Positions 37,501 to 47,928 of a stretch of 64,000 nt of DNA are shown here, one piece after another. Origin of the DNA: Sodiomyces alkalinus F11 (Eukaryota > Ascomycota > Sordariomycetes > Glomerellales > Plectosphaerellaceae); NCBI RefSeq assembly GCF_003711515.1, contig NW_021167082.1, forward strand, positions 2,163,691 to 2,227,690, written 5' to 3'. The notes below the pieces were generated by a model. That model ran no database searches and was not told the DNA's origin. It was given only the letters and a program-made list of their open reading frames with translations. The translations under genes were made by a program, and so were the position numbers. Each line of letters begins with the position of its first letter. Within the stretch, counting starts at the first letter, position 1.

Positions 37501-38160
37501 CCTTTAAGTTAAAAAGACCACGCCGACTAATAAGCGTAAGGCTTCCACGCAGGACTTATTAAGTCGTCTTAAAGAAGCCACCTAATTCGCCTAAGCCGCG
37601 ATAGCCGCTATATAAGTACGCTAAGAGGAGTTAATAAACTATTAGCGCTACCCTGCTAAGAGGTTCGAAAAAGGGGACCTCGTATAATTAGATATTAATA
37701 ACTACTCCTCGCCACGGCCCTCGAAGAAACTTACCTGGCTTTTCCATAAGTATAAAGTTACAAAGGTTATTAACCCCTATATCGTAGAACTAGATATCCC
37801 CTCGTAGATTTATAACCGTTTCTACGTGGATTTCCTACGGCGAGCCGACTATAACCCCTTACCGGGGTAAGCGATAATAGACCCCTAACCACTATTAATC
37901 CGTGAAAGGCTAGATAGGGAGGAAGAGTAGATAGTAGAGGAAGTCCTCTACGCCCGTACCCGAAGGCGAGGTTATAGTAAGGTTCGCGAGGTATTAGTGC
38001 GATAGAAAGGCTATATAGAACTAATATAAGAACCGCTTAAGAGTATACGGGAAATATAAGCGCTTAACGAATTTAAGAAAAAGCACGGCCTAGTATAATT
38101 AAATAATAGGCCCTTATAATAGTATACGAAGGAGACACGGGCGCGAAAGAAGGCCGATAC
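34530..38160 (+). pseudogene. Gypsy C pol pseudogene
   Basis: Protease has L-I-D-T-G at 34552-34566. Reverse transcriptase (about 35140-35900) has K-W-F-T-K-L-N near 35450 and an intact Y-I-D-D-V at 35651-35665. RNase H (about 36090-36420) shows S-A-E-Y-N-Y-P-I-Y-D-K-E. The integrase zinc region (I-H-D-L-V-I-G-G-H-L-G near 36828) is followed by the core with I-A-I-D-F-I-T-D near 37038, N-D-K-G near 37213 and a Glu near 37333. A chromodomain-like end (Y-A-R-T-R-R-R-G-Y-S) lies near 37950. The GAC-GAC codons of the RT box are not preceded by T and so escaped RIP, unlike the boxes of A1, A2 and Copia alpha. Stops elsewhere inactivate it. Confidence 0.82.
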
Positions 38161-38169
38161 GGCGGCGAG

Positions 38170-39700
38170 GAGGATAAGAACCGAGAGCGAAGTCGTATTA
38201 GGGGTATACCCCCGTACTACTTAACTTATAAGTAAAGAACTAAGTAAAATCTTAAAAACTACTAAAATAACCTAAACGATATAAACGGCCTACTCCTCTA
38301 CAATCTTACCCTCCTCTAACTCCTCCTCTTATAAGGCCACGCCGTCCTCGGCGGCACCCACCTATAACTCCTCCTAAAGAGGAGCCGAGGCGAGTATAAC
38401 CTTAGGAGTAGCCCCCGGATTATTACTAGCGGCGAAGGGAGTCACGGCCACGTAATACTTATACACTTAGCGGACGGAGTAAGAGAGGCTACGAACCTCT
38501 TACGATATTATAGTGATATCGTTATTCTTATCCTCTAGTTTTTACGATACGTCCTTAAGCGTCTTATCTATACTACGTATAGAAGTAGCGATATCGTTAA
38601 GGGCTCGCACTATACTTACCTAGAACTCGGTAGTGGCGGATAGGGCGGCGGGCGGCGGGGCGATAGCGGTAGGCGGCGCGGCGGCGGGAGCGGGAGTAGC
38701 GACAGAAGTAGGAGCGGCGACGGGGGGGGCGGCGATAATAGGAGCGGGGGACTACGACGGACTAACAACGTTCTTACCCGATTTAGCTAGGCTAAGGGCG
38801 ACCTAAAAACTACTGTAGGTATGTTAGAACTAGCGGCGATTCTATATAGGAGAGTTAGTATAAGGCCCCTAAGCGAAGAGTAGGTGTAAACTTATATCCT
38901 TATTATTAGTATCCTTATTTATAGTATAAGCGGTATTCTATAGGGTATTAGCGGCGTTATAGGCGGCGGACGGGAGCTATATCACTCGTTAGTCATAGTT
39001 ACCCCCCACGGAACCGGTATACTTACCTTAGAATATTTATAAGTGCGGCACAAGCACTCGTAATATTTAGTATCCGCGCGAGTAGCGCCGGGGCCCGACT
39101 AATAATAACACTCGACGGTATACTCTTATTTACACTACCGGGTAGCGCACTAGGCATAAGGGGCGAGGCGGCGGGGTCCGGGGGGGTTCTTAGGCACGCG
39201 GCGCTTCTTTAGGGGGGGGGGGTTAGAGTCTACTTAGTGTTAGTAACGGCCGACCTTATAAGTAATAGTAATAAACGCTAAACTTATATCGGTGTCGCTA
39301 CTACCCTTATAGGGGCGCTTATTAGGCGAAGCGTAGTCGGATATCTATTAATAGTTAGTTACGGCACGGAACTAAGAGCGAGGGGCGTGCTAACTCACTA
39401 TAAGGAGAATACGGGCGGCCTAAGTAATAAGCTATTACTCGGCGATATTAGTTATACTGCTATAGGACCTGCGAAGTATCTCGGGGCTACTCCCAGTATA
39501 GAAAATCTAATTAAAAAAGAATTTAGTTAAAAGGAAGCTATAGAAAGGGAAGAAAACAGTAAAAAACGAGGAATAGTAGGAGGTTTATTTTACTCCCCTT
39601 CCTACGCTATTTAGGTAGAAGAAATAACCCCCGGTTATATATTCGGTAGGCACGTTATTTATAACGAGCACGCACGTCGGCGAGGAGCCCGCGATAGCAT
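38170..39700 (-). pseudogene. antisense coding-like segment in Gypsy C tail, unknown product
   Basis: Reading the - strand, one frame (stops at Gln codons ignored) runs from about 39330 to 38230. A Pro-rich part (about 39190-39240) comes first, then P-S-A-A-Y-N-A-A-N-T-L near 38970 and I-N-K-D-T-N-N-K-D-I near 38910. An Ala/Pro-rich linker covers 38640-38760. A heptad-like coiled coil (A-L-N-D-I-A-T-S-I-R-S-I-D-K-T-L-K-D-V) spans about 38490-38620, and an acidic tail (E-E-E-L-E-E-G-K-I-V-E-E) about 38290-38350. There is no similarity I can name. The architecture resembles the antisense ORF of Gypsy A, but the sequence does not obviously match. Confidence 0.45.
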
Positions 39701-39896
39701 AGCTATATAAAACCCCCTTTATGCTATTTTAGCCTTAAAAAGATCTTGGCTACTACGGATTACCTCCCTTCGAAGGAGCCTTTAATAGAATGGAATAAAC
39801 GAGACTATTTTCAGATCACACGCTAGGGAGCCAGGGCAATACAAGGTCACGATAACACGACCACGATATCGCCGCCTCCGGCGGGGGGGGGGAGTA

Positions 39897-40100
39897 TATT
39901 ACGGGCTATAGCCCGCGGAATAGTCCCCGGCAGCGGCCGGGACCAAGAAGCACGGACCTCCTAGCAAGGCCCGTGCGATCCCACACATACTTAACCGCCT
40001 ACACACCGCTCAGACTTTTCCTTCCCTCTTTTCCTCCCTTAGTTCGAATAATCTATATTTTCGGCCTTAATACGTGAACAACTTTTAACAAGCCGTTATA
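39897..40100 (+). repeat. 3' LTR of Gypsy C
   Basis: 204 bp starting TATTACGGGC (RIP form of TGTTACGGGC) and ending CCGTTATA, followed by the TSD copy TTATC (40101-40105). It is close to the 5' LTR; the differences are mainly transitions. Confidence 0.9.
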
Positions 40101-40105
40101 TTATC

Positions 40106-41509
40106 TAATAATATTAACTCCGATAAAAGAGCGGGAGTAATAGGATAGGCGTTTTTTTCCACTATAATATTAGGAGAGACCGGGCTTAAAACCACTACCT
40201 TACCTATAACCTTATAAGAAGGAGATAAGGCTAGCTATTCCGCCCTAATAACGACCTCCTCCGGAAACGATAAGTCTAGTCCTAACGCTATCTTTTCTAC
40301 GACCTTTAAGGGAGGAGATAAAACTAGTATAACTACCCCGTTAGCGACCTTTATTACTAGAGAAAGTAAGGCTAGTTTAGTTACCTTATTAACGACCTTA
40401 GGAAGAGGTAGCGAGGCTAATTATGGTATTACCTTTTCTTAGACCTCCTAAGGAGGAGGAGGGGCTAGCGCCATTACCGTATTAGGAGCCTTTATAGGAT
40501 ATATAGCTATAAGTGATATCGCCGTTATCGCTTCTTTAGCTATACGGGTAGTCTAGAATACCGTGTAAGCGTTAAGATACGGTTCTTACTCCTAAAAAGA
40601 AGGTTAGCGATACGGTTATAACCTTAGAGGAGGAGGAGTTCTTATAGGGGCGTTCTTATTATTATCGCTAATAAGGGTAGCCGTTTTAAATAACCTCTAC
40701 GCATAGCCTTTAAGGTATATAAGGAGAGGAGTATACCGGTATATCTTTATAGAGCATATATAGTATTTCTTCCCCCGATTACTCTAGTTATGATAAAGGC
40801 GCTTATACTTCCTATTAGCGATATCGTGCGTATAAAGGAGGTATAGCTTAGTATAAACACTACCGAGAGGGTGCTTAGGAGGCCGACTACCCGCCGATTT
40901 CTTTCTTTTAGGCGGCGGCGATAAGCCGAACTACCATACAGTTAGTATCGCCTCGAGGTATAGGAGTATTATACCTATATCGTTATCGGTGGTACGCTTA
41001 CTATTATTATTTCCCCTATTATTACCGGGGGCTAGCGCCGTCTACAGAATAATATATATTAATAGGGGGTGCCTTATAAGAGGATCGTGAGAAAGACGGC
41101 GTACCTTAGACAGAGAGCTCTTAAACTAGCCGAGTATAGATAGATATTATCTAATACTATAAAGAGGTTAGGAGAATCGTTATTATAAGGAAAAGCGAGC
41201 ACGTATAGACCTGCTATTACTATTATTAGTATTATTAAAGTTAGAGAGAGGAATAGAGGAAGAGGAAGCCTATATGGAAAACGGGGCCGATTTATTTACG
41301 GATAGGAATTACGCGACGGACGCCTATATTACTATTTCGGGCACGTGAATAAAGGTTAGCCGGCGACTTAAGATATCTTTAATATCGAGGTAAAGGCGAG
41401 GTAAGATAAAGGAACGCGCCTATCTCTTTAACACTATAATATAAGAGGAAGCCGAGCTATAATAGAGACGCGTGGTTATATAATCCCCGAAAGGAGAGGG
41501 GGGGGATAG
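40106..41509 (-). pseudogene. Gypsy B tail with antisense coding-like sequence
   Basis: This continues the B tail after the Gypsy C insertion. Several long - strand stretches are coding-like, for instance around 40106-40330, feeding into 33059-32600 on the other side of Gypsy C. It includes a Pro/Lys-rich part near 40880-41050 and repeated GGAGGAG/CTCCTCC blocks near 40250, 40440 and 40620. A purine tract (AGGAGAGGGGGGGG, about 41491-41505) immediately precedes the LTR-like start at 41510. The product is unknown. Confidence 0.4.
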
Positions 41510-41660
41510 TATTACGAGTTAACCCCGATATAAGAATCCGGCTACACCCCGGATCTTCTGGACTACGCGCTTAGTTAACGGACCTATATCGCCTAGTTAT
41601 CGCTACCGTATGGCTAGCCTACCGCTATAGACTTTTCTACTTTTTCCTTCTTCCTTCCTT
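41510..41660 (+). repeat. partial 3' LTR of Gypsy B
   Basis: It starts TATTACGAGTT after a polypurine tract and shares the layout of the Gypsy C LTR, including the CGCCTAG and GACTTTT-CTTC-TTCC blocks, but is diverged. The right end is lost or obscured: 41660-41722 shows nothing assignable before a Copia fragment begins. Confidence 0.55.
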
Positions 41661-41721
41661 AGTGCTAGATAATCTATTATTACAATCTTACTTGGTGCTA
41701 TAATCTGTGACCAGTCGTTTA

Positions 41722-41994
41722 TATAACCGATTCGTATAGATATTACTAGAGCTCCTAATCGTTATAGGTTTTATACGTTATAGGGCTAAGATACGATATC
41801 TTAATAGTTGTTTGTAGATTGATACGCTATATCGACGCGGCTAAGTGGCTTTTCAATCGGTAGTGTAAAGGTAAGTAAAATAGGTATATCTTTACTTAGT
41901 AAGTGAGACTCTTAATTGTTAAATAAAGCGTAGTCAAAATCGTTATAAAATAGGTCAAAAATTGATTGAGGTAATTATGTATAATTATAACTAT
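41722..41994 (-). repeat. Copia alpha 5'-end fragment (LTR end plus leader)
   Basis: Its reverse complement aligns to 12550-12815 of the full-length Copia. Shared blocks include AACGATTTTGACTACGCTTTAT, AAGATATCGTATCTTAGCCCT and GATTAGGAGCTCT. It holds the last part of the LTR plus the leader and start of gag. It is truncated at both sides, at repeat X (41995) and near 41722. Confidence 0.75.
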
Positions 41995-42073
41995 TGATAT
42001 TACTAATAATATCCTTCGAGTACATCCTTCGAGTACCTTTATACTCGAATAAAGGATATCTTCCCCGTAAGCC

Positions 42074-42168
42074 TAGATAAAGGATTACGTCTTAGATAAA
42101 GGATTACGTCTTAGATAAAGGATTACGTCTTAGATAAAGGATTACGTCTTAGATAAAGGATTACGTCT
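42074..42168. repeat. 19-bp tandem repeat array, at least 5 units
   Basis: Five perfect head-to-tail copies of TAGATAAAGGATTACGTCT run directly into the N gap, so the true number of units is unknown. Copy 1 of repeat X has only loose relatives of the unit near 9630-9680. There are no spacers between units. Confidence 0.95.
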
Positions 42169-42198
42169 NNNNNNNNNNNNNNNNNNNNNNNNNNNNNN
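42169..42198. other. assembly gap (30 N)
   Basis: Thirty undetermined bases immediately follow the tandem array. The gap probably reflects array collapse during assembly, so the size may not be real. Confidence 0.97.
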
Positions 42199-43692
42199 TT
42201 TATAAAGAAGGAAAGAATAAAGGATATTAACCCGTCCCCTCGGTTCGGTTCTTCCTTCCTTTATTCTTCTTCTTTATCGCTTTTATATAATCCACACGCG
42301 CGCAAAAACCCTACATTGCAATCCTATTCTTACTATCTATTTTTCTACTGCTTTTCGTGACTTTCGTCCCTTCCACTTATCCGCGATCCTTAAAAGATTA
42401 TATTATAATAGAAGTATAGTTAGGACTATTAGGGTTACGATAGGAATACCCTAAAGCTAGTTAAAAAAACAAAACCTAACCCGAAGGCTAGTAAAAAACC
42501 TAAAAAGAAATAACCGTTTCTTTATATATACTATTAACTAATATGCCCCTAAAATGATGTCCTTAAACCCCACTAACTTATCGTCTAGAGGGGTAGGCTG
42601 TCGCCTAGCCGCCTCGCTATTATTATCCTTTATATATACCTGGCTTTGCCCCGTGGTAGTAGCCGCTATTACCCCCTCTTACCTACTACCCGCGAATAGT
42701 GTCAAAGGTCTATAAAAGGATAGAGGCATCTTCACCTTCTATTATTTCTTTTTCTTCTTCTCTAATCAAGGAGTCGAGGGTATTAAAGCCTTATTCCCTT
42801 TACCCTTCTTCGCTAATAAGGCCGGCACTATATCGTTATTATTGGGCACTTTATAAGGATCTAGCGGACCTTAGGGACCTTACGGCACGAAGCCTTAAGG
42901 TTACGCAGGGCTAATACTATCACTAAATATATCGTTACCTATAAAGCTAACCCCCGCGGGGGCTAAGGTAGACCCTAAGGTCATAGGTAGCACGCTACCC
43001 TCTATATCCTAAGCCTAGACTAGGTTAAAGGTAGCTATCTACTCGAAAGTAGCGGCCGTATATTCCTAGACCACGAGGTCGCGCTAATGTAACGCTAGGC
43101 ATTATTACTCGATATCGAGCCGCTACTACTTAACGGTAAGGCGTTACTACTATAGCCCGACGAATTACTGAAGGAACGACTCTATCCTATTAAGCATTTT
43201 ATAGATATCTTCCGCCGTTTTCTAGCGGGCGTCGGTAACTTCCTTAGCGTAACGCCGAGTAGCTATAGCTTCCTTAGCACCCGACCGGTTAACCTCTAGC
43301 GTTACTTAGCCTAGAGCCTTTTTAAGGATAACCTAGTATCGAACTACTATAGTCTAGTACTATAAAGGATTAGTAAGGGTACTATATAGAATTAATAAAA
43401 GGGTATAGTTACGCGCCGACTCTTATTTAGGCTACCTTTTTTCGATAGCGATAATCAAAACCTTTTATAACTACTCGGTAGTATTCTTACTAGCCATAGG
43501 AAGCTACTATATATACTAGACCAACTAGACCACGGAGTAGTCTATAAAGAGAGGGGCTATAGAGATTAAAGATAATAAAGATATATAACTTACTACGCGG
43601 CACTTAAGGCTATTATACTTAGAGTAGTAGTGGCACTTATTCGTCCGCCGACTATTATCGGCATAGCAGTATATCACGGCCTTAATAGTGTA

Positions 43693-43942
43693 TATTATAA
43701 CCGCGCAGATCGGTTATTAGGGTCAGGATAACCAATCAGGTCGGCCGCACGTTTTCGAACTAATCAGATCAGGGGACCGAACCGGTTAATGGGGTTAAAG
43801 GGATACACGTGACCGATCCGGATTATATAAGGATCGTTTTATCCGATCTTCCTCTATCTAGATTTTAACCCATTATCCATCATATTTCATATTATCTAGA
43901 CGATCTAGTTTTATACTATTACGGCCCTACGCTGTTATAATA
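43693..43942 (+). repeat. left LTR of element G
   Basis: 250 bp, TATTATAACCGCGCAG start and GCTGTTATAATA end. It contains GATCGGTTATTAGG and ACCGATCCGGATTATATAAGGA, the latter with a TATA-like core near 43825. Confidence 0.88.
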
Positions 43943-45169
43943 TAGCGATCGGAGGCGGATTCCTTCGGTATTTTAGAAGCTACTAATCTGATTAGGGTAA
44001 CCAGGGTGCTCGAGAGTAGTTCCGGCCTGCTTAAACGAACTACTATTAACGTACGTGTTAGACTATTATATTTATCGTAATATATATTATTTAGGGGCTA
44101 TACCAATTAGATGGGTCGTTCTTCTAACCTTCTTCTAACCTTCTTTTAACCTTTTCTAAGACCTTAAACCGATATTATTACCCGTTATTACGTCGCCGGG
44201 ATATCCTTTTTAATCTAATACTGCTTTAATCACGATACGATATAGATTTGACCGACTAGAGATTAGGTTAGGGCGTTATATGCCTAAAAACTATTACGGA
44301 TTCAGCCTCCTTTAGCTAGGGCATTATATACCTAAAAACCTCTACGAAGATATATAATACGGATTTAACCCGGGTATAGAAAAGCCGCCTTAGTTAGGGC
44401 GTTACGTGCCTAAAAACCGCGATACTGTTTTCGTTATTTGGATTTTATAGCTTCGTTGTCTGCCTTACCCTCTCCGTCTCCCTCCTCTTTTAGTCTCCCT
44501 TAAAGGCTTTTCGAGAGTCTTTTTAGTAATAGCTTCGTTAATAGCTTCTACTTTAGCTCGAAGAGAGTACTACGTGTATAGACTACCCTAATTAGGGGAG
44601 TAAGCCAGTTCCTATTCCTCCCTCTTCTTCTTTTCCTTCTTTTACTCCCCCTTCTTTTCCGCCGCCCTCTTTTACCTTTTCCCCTTTTACTCCTCCTCCG
44701 CCTACGACTTCGACTCCTCCGCCTACGACTTCGACTCCTCCGCCTACTTATACGACTACTAACTTAACTCCTCTATTAACGCCGCTGGTAACTACCGCGA
44801 GCCTCGTCTATTAAGATATAGAAAAGAATAGCCCCTCGTATATAGATTAGTCTAATTAGGGTAATATAGGTGCCGAAAAGAGTCCCTTAAGCGTTATTCC
44901 TCCCCTATATCCTCTTTTATCTATTACTCCTATTATAATAATAGCCTCGATACTATTTACCGCTACTATTCCCGTGCCCGCTATAGCTCCGACTCCTATT
45001 CCGACTCTTATTCTGACTCCTACTCCTATTCTTGTTCTGACTATTCCGACTCTTATTCCGACTCCTAATATACTTCTAACCGAAGTCCTAAAGACTCTAA
45101 GGGAGTCCTTACCACCGCTTACCCCTATTACCGTTATTATACAGGAAAGCTAGCGAGCTCCTTTAAAGC

Positions 45170-45980
45170 CGTTCTCCTAATACGCCCCCCGATTTAATAG
45201 TATATACGTCTGCCGGTTCCTCGAGAAGTATACCGACTACGCGACGATATACCGTTTTAAGGAAGAGGAAAAGAAGCTTCGATACCTGCCTTTATTTTCG
45301 GATAGTAGTATATGCCCTGTTATAGAATAGCTTATAAAAAAGGTATAGAACGGTTCCTAGGAAGACCTTATTACGAAGCTGAAGTTTAAGTATCGTTACC
45401 TGGATCCTAAATACGAATAAGACTTCTCTGCCTAGGTTTAAGCTCTTCAGAATACCCCGAACTCGGTAAAGACGGTGCTATAGGTTCGCGAGCTATTATA
45501 GAAGATCACGATCTAGAAAACTAAGGCCGTAAGGGTAGATAGATTCTTTCCCTAGGATTCTAAGCTATATTAGATTCTTTATATTATCCTTAATACGAAG
45601 ATTCTATTCTACGTAGCGAATTAAATAGATATTCGGCTAAGAGATCTATGAAAGTAATAGAAGTACAAGGTTCTGGCTACTCGCCTTCGAGAATAGTATA
45701 AGGATATTTGGGTAATAGGCTACCGTGAAGGCGTGGAACGCCTTAATTAGGGTAATAAAGAGGTTAGTTAATGCGAAGACTATACTATAAAGCCGTAACT
45801 ACGCCGTTTACTATAAAAGGTATCGCTATAAGAGTTACCGTAATGTCCGCCGTTACCATGAGAGGTAACGCTAGGAGGCACGCCACGAGAAGGTCCGCTG
45901 TTATAGGCACAGCGCTAGAGGAAGACGAAGAAGAACTAAGAGAGCCGAAGACCGCCCCACCACAGGTATAAAGATCTAGG
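45170..45980 (+). pseudogene. gag-like remnant of element G
   Basis: A frame starting near 45208 reads V-C-R-F-L-E-K-Y-T-D-Y and continues with K-L-R-Y-L-P-L-F, then E-D-L-I-T-K-L-K-F-K-Y-R-Y-L-D-P-K-Y-E near 45360-45420 and S-V-K-T-V-L-Y-R-F near 45465. The pattern resembles the capsid part of LTR-retrotransposon gag proteins. Several stops at Gln and Trp positions occur and the frame shifts near 45770. A small basic frame (45771-45971) in another register overlaps its end. It has no downstream pol. Confidence 0.55.
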
Positions 45981-45999
45981 AATTCCGCCTAGATACGAT

Positions 46000-47678
46000 A
46001 TTTAGGGCGTGGAAAAGATTATTAATCTACGGTTCTACCCGAGGGCTATTACTAATACCCTAATAGCACTGTAAGGGTATTTCTTAGTTATTTCCCCTTA
46101 TTTATTTCCCTTATACATATATATCCTGACTCCTCCTTATTCCTACATTTCCTACCTACCTGCTTTTCCCTTCCTCTGCCTTTTCCTTTTTATTTTTCTA
46201 CTTCCCTATCTTCGTCTTCGCCTAATCAGAGCAACCTATATATTTTCAGAAGCAGAAGTCCTGCGTGGAGCCGGTAGCCGCGTTTTTAATACCTAATAGG
46301 GGCCGCGTTTTATTTTAGTTCTTAATAGGGGCCGTGGTCGTAAGGATTTTAGACTTCTATACTAGGGCCGCGATTCACGCCCGTGGACTTTAGTACTTAG
46401 ACTATATCTTTATAATCTGCTTTAGTTTACGTTACTCTAATCTACTTTACGTTAGTCTAATTAGAACATAGACTATCCCGCTAAGCACGCTCTATTTCTG
46501 TTATTGCTATTTAGAAGCTATACCTCTAAGGCTATAGCCGTGTTTTCTTTTAGTTCCTAATAGGGGCCGCGATTCTATCTTCTATTTTTTTTCTCTACCC
46601 CCTCCCCCCCCTCCTATAGTAGTCTGCTTTATATAGTTAGCCTAATTAGAAGAAGTAGTATCTGCCTGCCTGTATATTTTTATTATCTTATATTATTATT
46701 TTATTATTTAAAAGCTATACCCGCGCGGACCGCGAGCTTAGCTTTAGTGCCAAGGATAGAGGAGAGAGTATAAGGCACTCTCGATAACAACCCCCCCCCC
46801 CCCCCGACTTTTTAGCCTCTCTTTTTTAGCCTCTCTTCTTTTTACTTTTATTAGCCTAATTAGAACGAGTGCTTTCGAATAAGCCTATTTTTAAGCCTTC
46901 TAGGCCGTTAGTTATTTAGTTATTTATAGTCTTGATTCTGCAATTACGTCTCTGCCCCTCTCTTTTTCAGCCTTCCTATTTTTATACCGTTTTTACACGC
47001 CTTATTCCTATACGCCTCCGTGGCCTACGTTGTTTCCTTATTTCCTACGTCTCTATGCCTCTTCTACTTTCTATTCTTCTATCTTTATTATTCTAATTAA
47101 GGGAGTCCTAAGCCGCCTATCCTATTCTTCCTCTTCTTATTCTTCCTTTTCCTATTCTTCCTCTTCCTATTCTTTCCCTTCCTATTCCTTTAGTTCTTCG
47201 GGCTATTCTTTCGGTTTCGACGATTTCTTTAAGCCCTGCTCCTGCTATAGTATTAACGACGGTTAGCTTTTTCTGGAAAAGACACTATACTATAAGCACG
47301 CGTGGAAAAGATCTAACCTATCTACCCGCTACTACCTTAAGGGGAACCACGCGCCGAAGATACCGTTACCGTGACCGTTACTACTACTACGTCGCACGAA
47401 GACCGCCCGCCCGACCTCCTACTAAAGTAATACTATATCCGCCTTCGAGCTAAACTATTATATAAAGGAAGACTACGTTAGACCACGTGGGATTAGTTCC
47501 ACGGCTTTTACGATCTCGTAGGAGAACTACTACGCGTGGAGGAGACGGCTGGAAAAGCTACTTAGAGGAGCCCTGATTAGGGTAACGAAGATATTATTTA
47601 GATTATTATTTATACTAATCTACGAGTTATTTTACAATTATCGTAGCCTTAAGGGCGAGGCGACGATAATTAGGACCG
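46000..47678 (+). other. 3' half of element G, no recognisable gene
   Basis: Low-complexity pyrimidine-rich DNA: TTCCTATTC-type repeats at 47115-47215, a 15-base C run at 46791, GGGGCCGCG repeats at 46290-46570, and GTCTAATTAGA-like blocks at 46450 and 46640. A 78-codon Ser/Tyr/Phe-rich frame at 47030-47266 is a product of the simple repeats. No pol domain was seen in six frames. Confidence 0.55.
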
Positions 47679-47928
47679 TATTATAACCGCGTAGATCGGT
47701 TATTAGGATTAGGATAACTAATTAGGTCGGCCGTATATTTTCTAACTAATTAGGTTAGGGGACTAAACCGGTTAATCGGGTTAAAGGGATATATATAACC
47801 GATCCGGATTATATAAGGAACGTTGTATCGGATCTTCCTGTATCTAGATTTTAACCTCTTACCTATTATAATTTATATTATCTAGACGATCCAGTTTTAT
47901 GCCACTACGGCCCTGCGCTATTATAATA
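47679..47928 (+). repeat. right LTR of element G
   Basis: 250 bp, the same length as the left LTR. Most differences from it are C/T or G/A at CpA or TpG sites. After it, Gypsy A3 sequence resumes (TTCCTTAAAGTTAATCGC). Confidence 0.88.

Larger units (their letters stand above)
33065..40100 (+). mobile_element. full-length Ty3/Gypsy element C with perfect TSD
   Basis: The 7,036-bp element has 204-bp LTRs (33065-33268, 39897-40100) and an exact 5-bp target duplication TTATC (33060-33064, 40101-40105). A G-rich polypurine tract (39881-39894) precedes the 3' LTR. Inside are gag, protease, reverse transcriptase, RNase H, integrase and a chromodomain-like C-terminus. A 1.7-kb tail follows that is coding-like on the opposite strand. 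It is inserted in the tail of Gypsy B, so it is younger than B. It carries heavy RIP but keeps the Y-I-D-D box. Confidence 0.92.
41995..42394 (-). repeat. repeat X, copy 2, with tandem array and assembly gap
   Basis: This is the reverse complement of the X copy near 8760-8851 plus 9436-9784. It starts TGATATTACTAATAATATCC at the left and contains the GAACCGAACCGAGG block (complement, near 42245). It differs from copy 1 by a 19-bp tandem array and a sequencing gap in the middle. There is no coding potential. Confidence 0.65.
43693..47928 (+). mobile_element. LTR element G: gag-only, non-autonomous, about 4.2 kb
   Basis: Two 250-bp LTRs (43693-43942, 47679-47928) share short inverted ends TATTATAAC...GTTATAATA and enclose 3.7 kb. 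The only protein-like region (about 45170-45980, +) is gag-like. Pyrimidine-rich, low-complexity sequence fills the rest, including a C15 run (46791-46805) and at least four AATAGGGGCCGYG-type motifs (46290-46570). No protease, reverse transcriptase, RNase H or integrase motif was found in any frame. It disrupts the Gypsy A3 tail. No clean target duplication remains. It would need enzymes from another element to move. Confidence 0.75.

Noticed and set aside
42074..42168. CRISPR array
   Set aside because: The 19-bp units are contiguous with no spacers, in a eukaryotic genome.
45771..45971. 66-codon basic frame in element G
   Set aside because: It overlaps the gag-like remnant in a different register; nothing supports a separate gene.
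47030..47266. Ser/Tyr-rich 78-codon frame
   Set aside because: It is built of TTCCTATTC-type simple repeats in element G, with no start context or domain.
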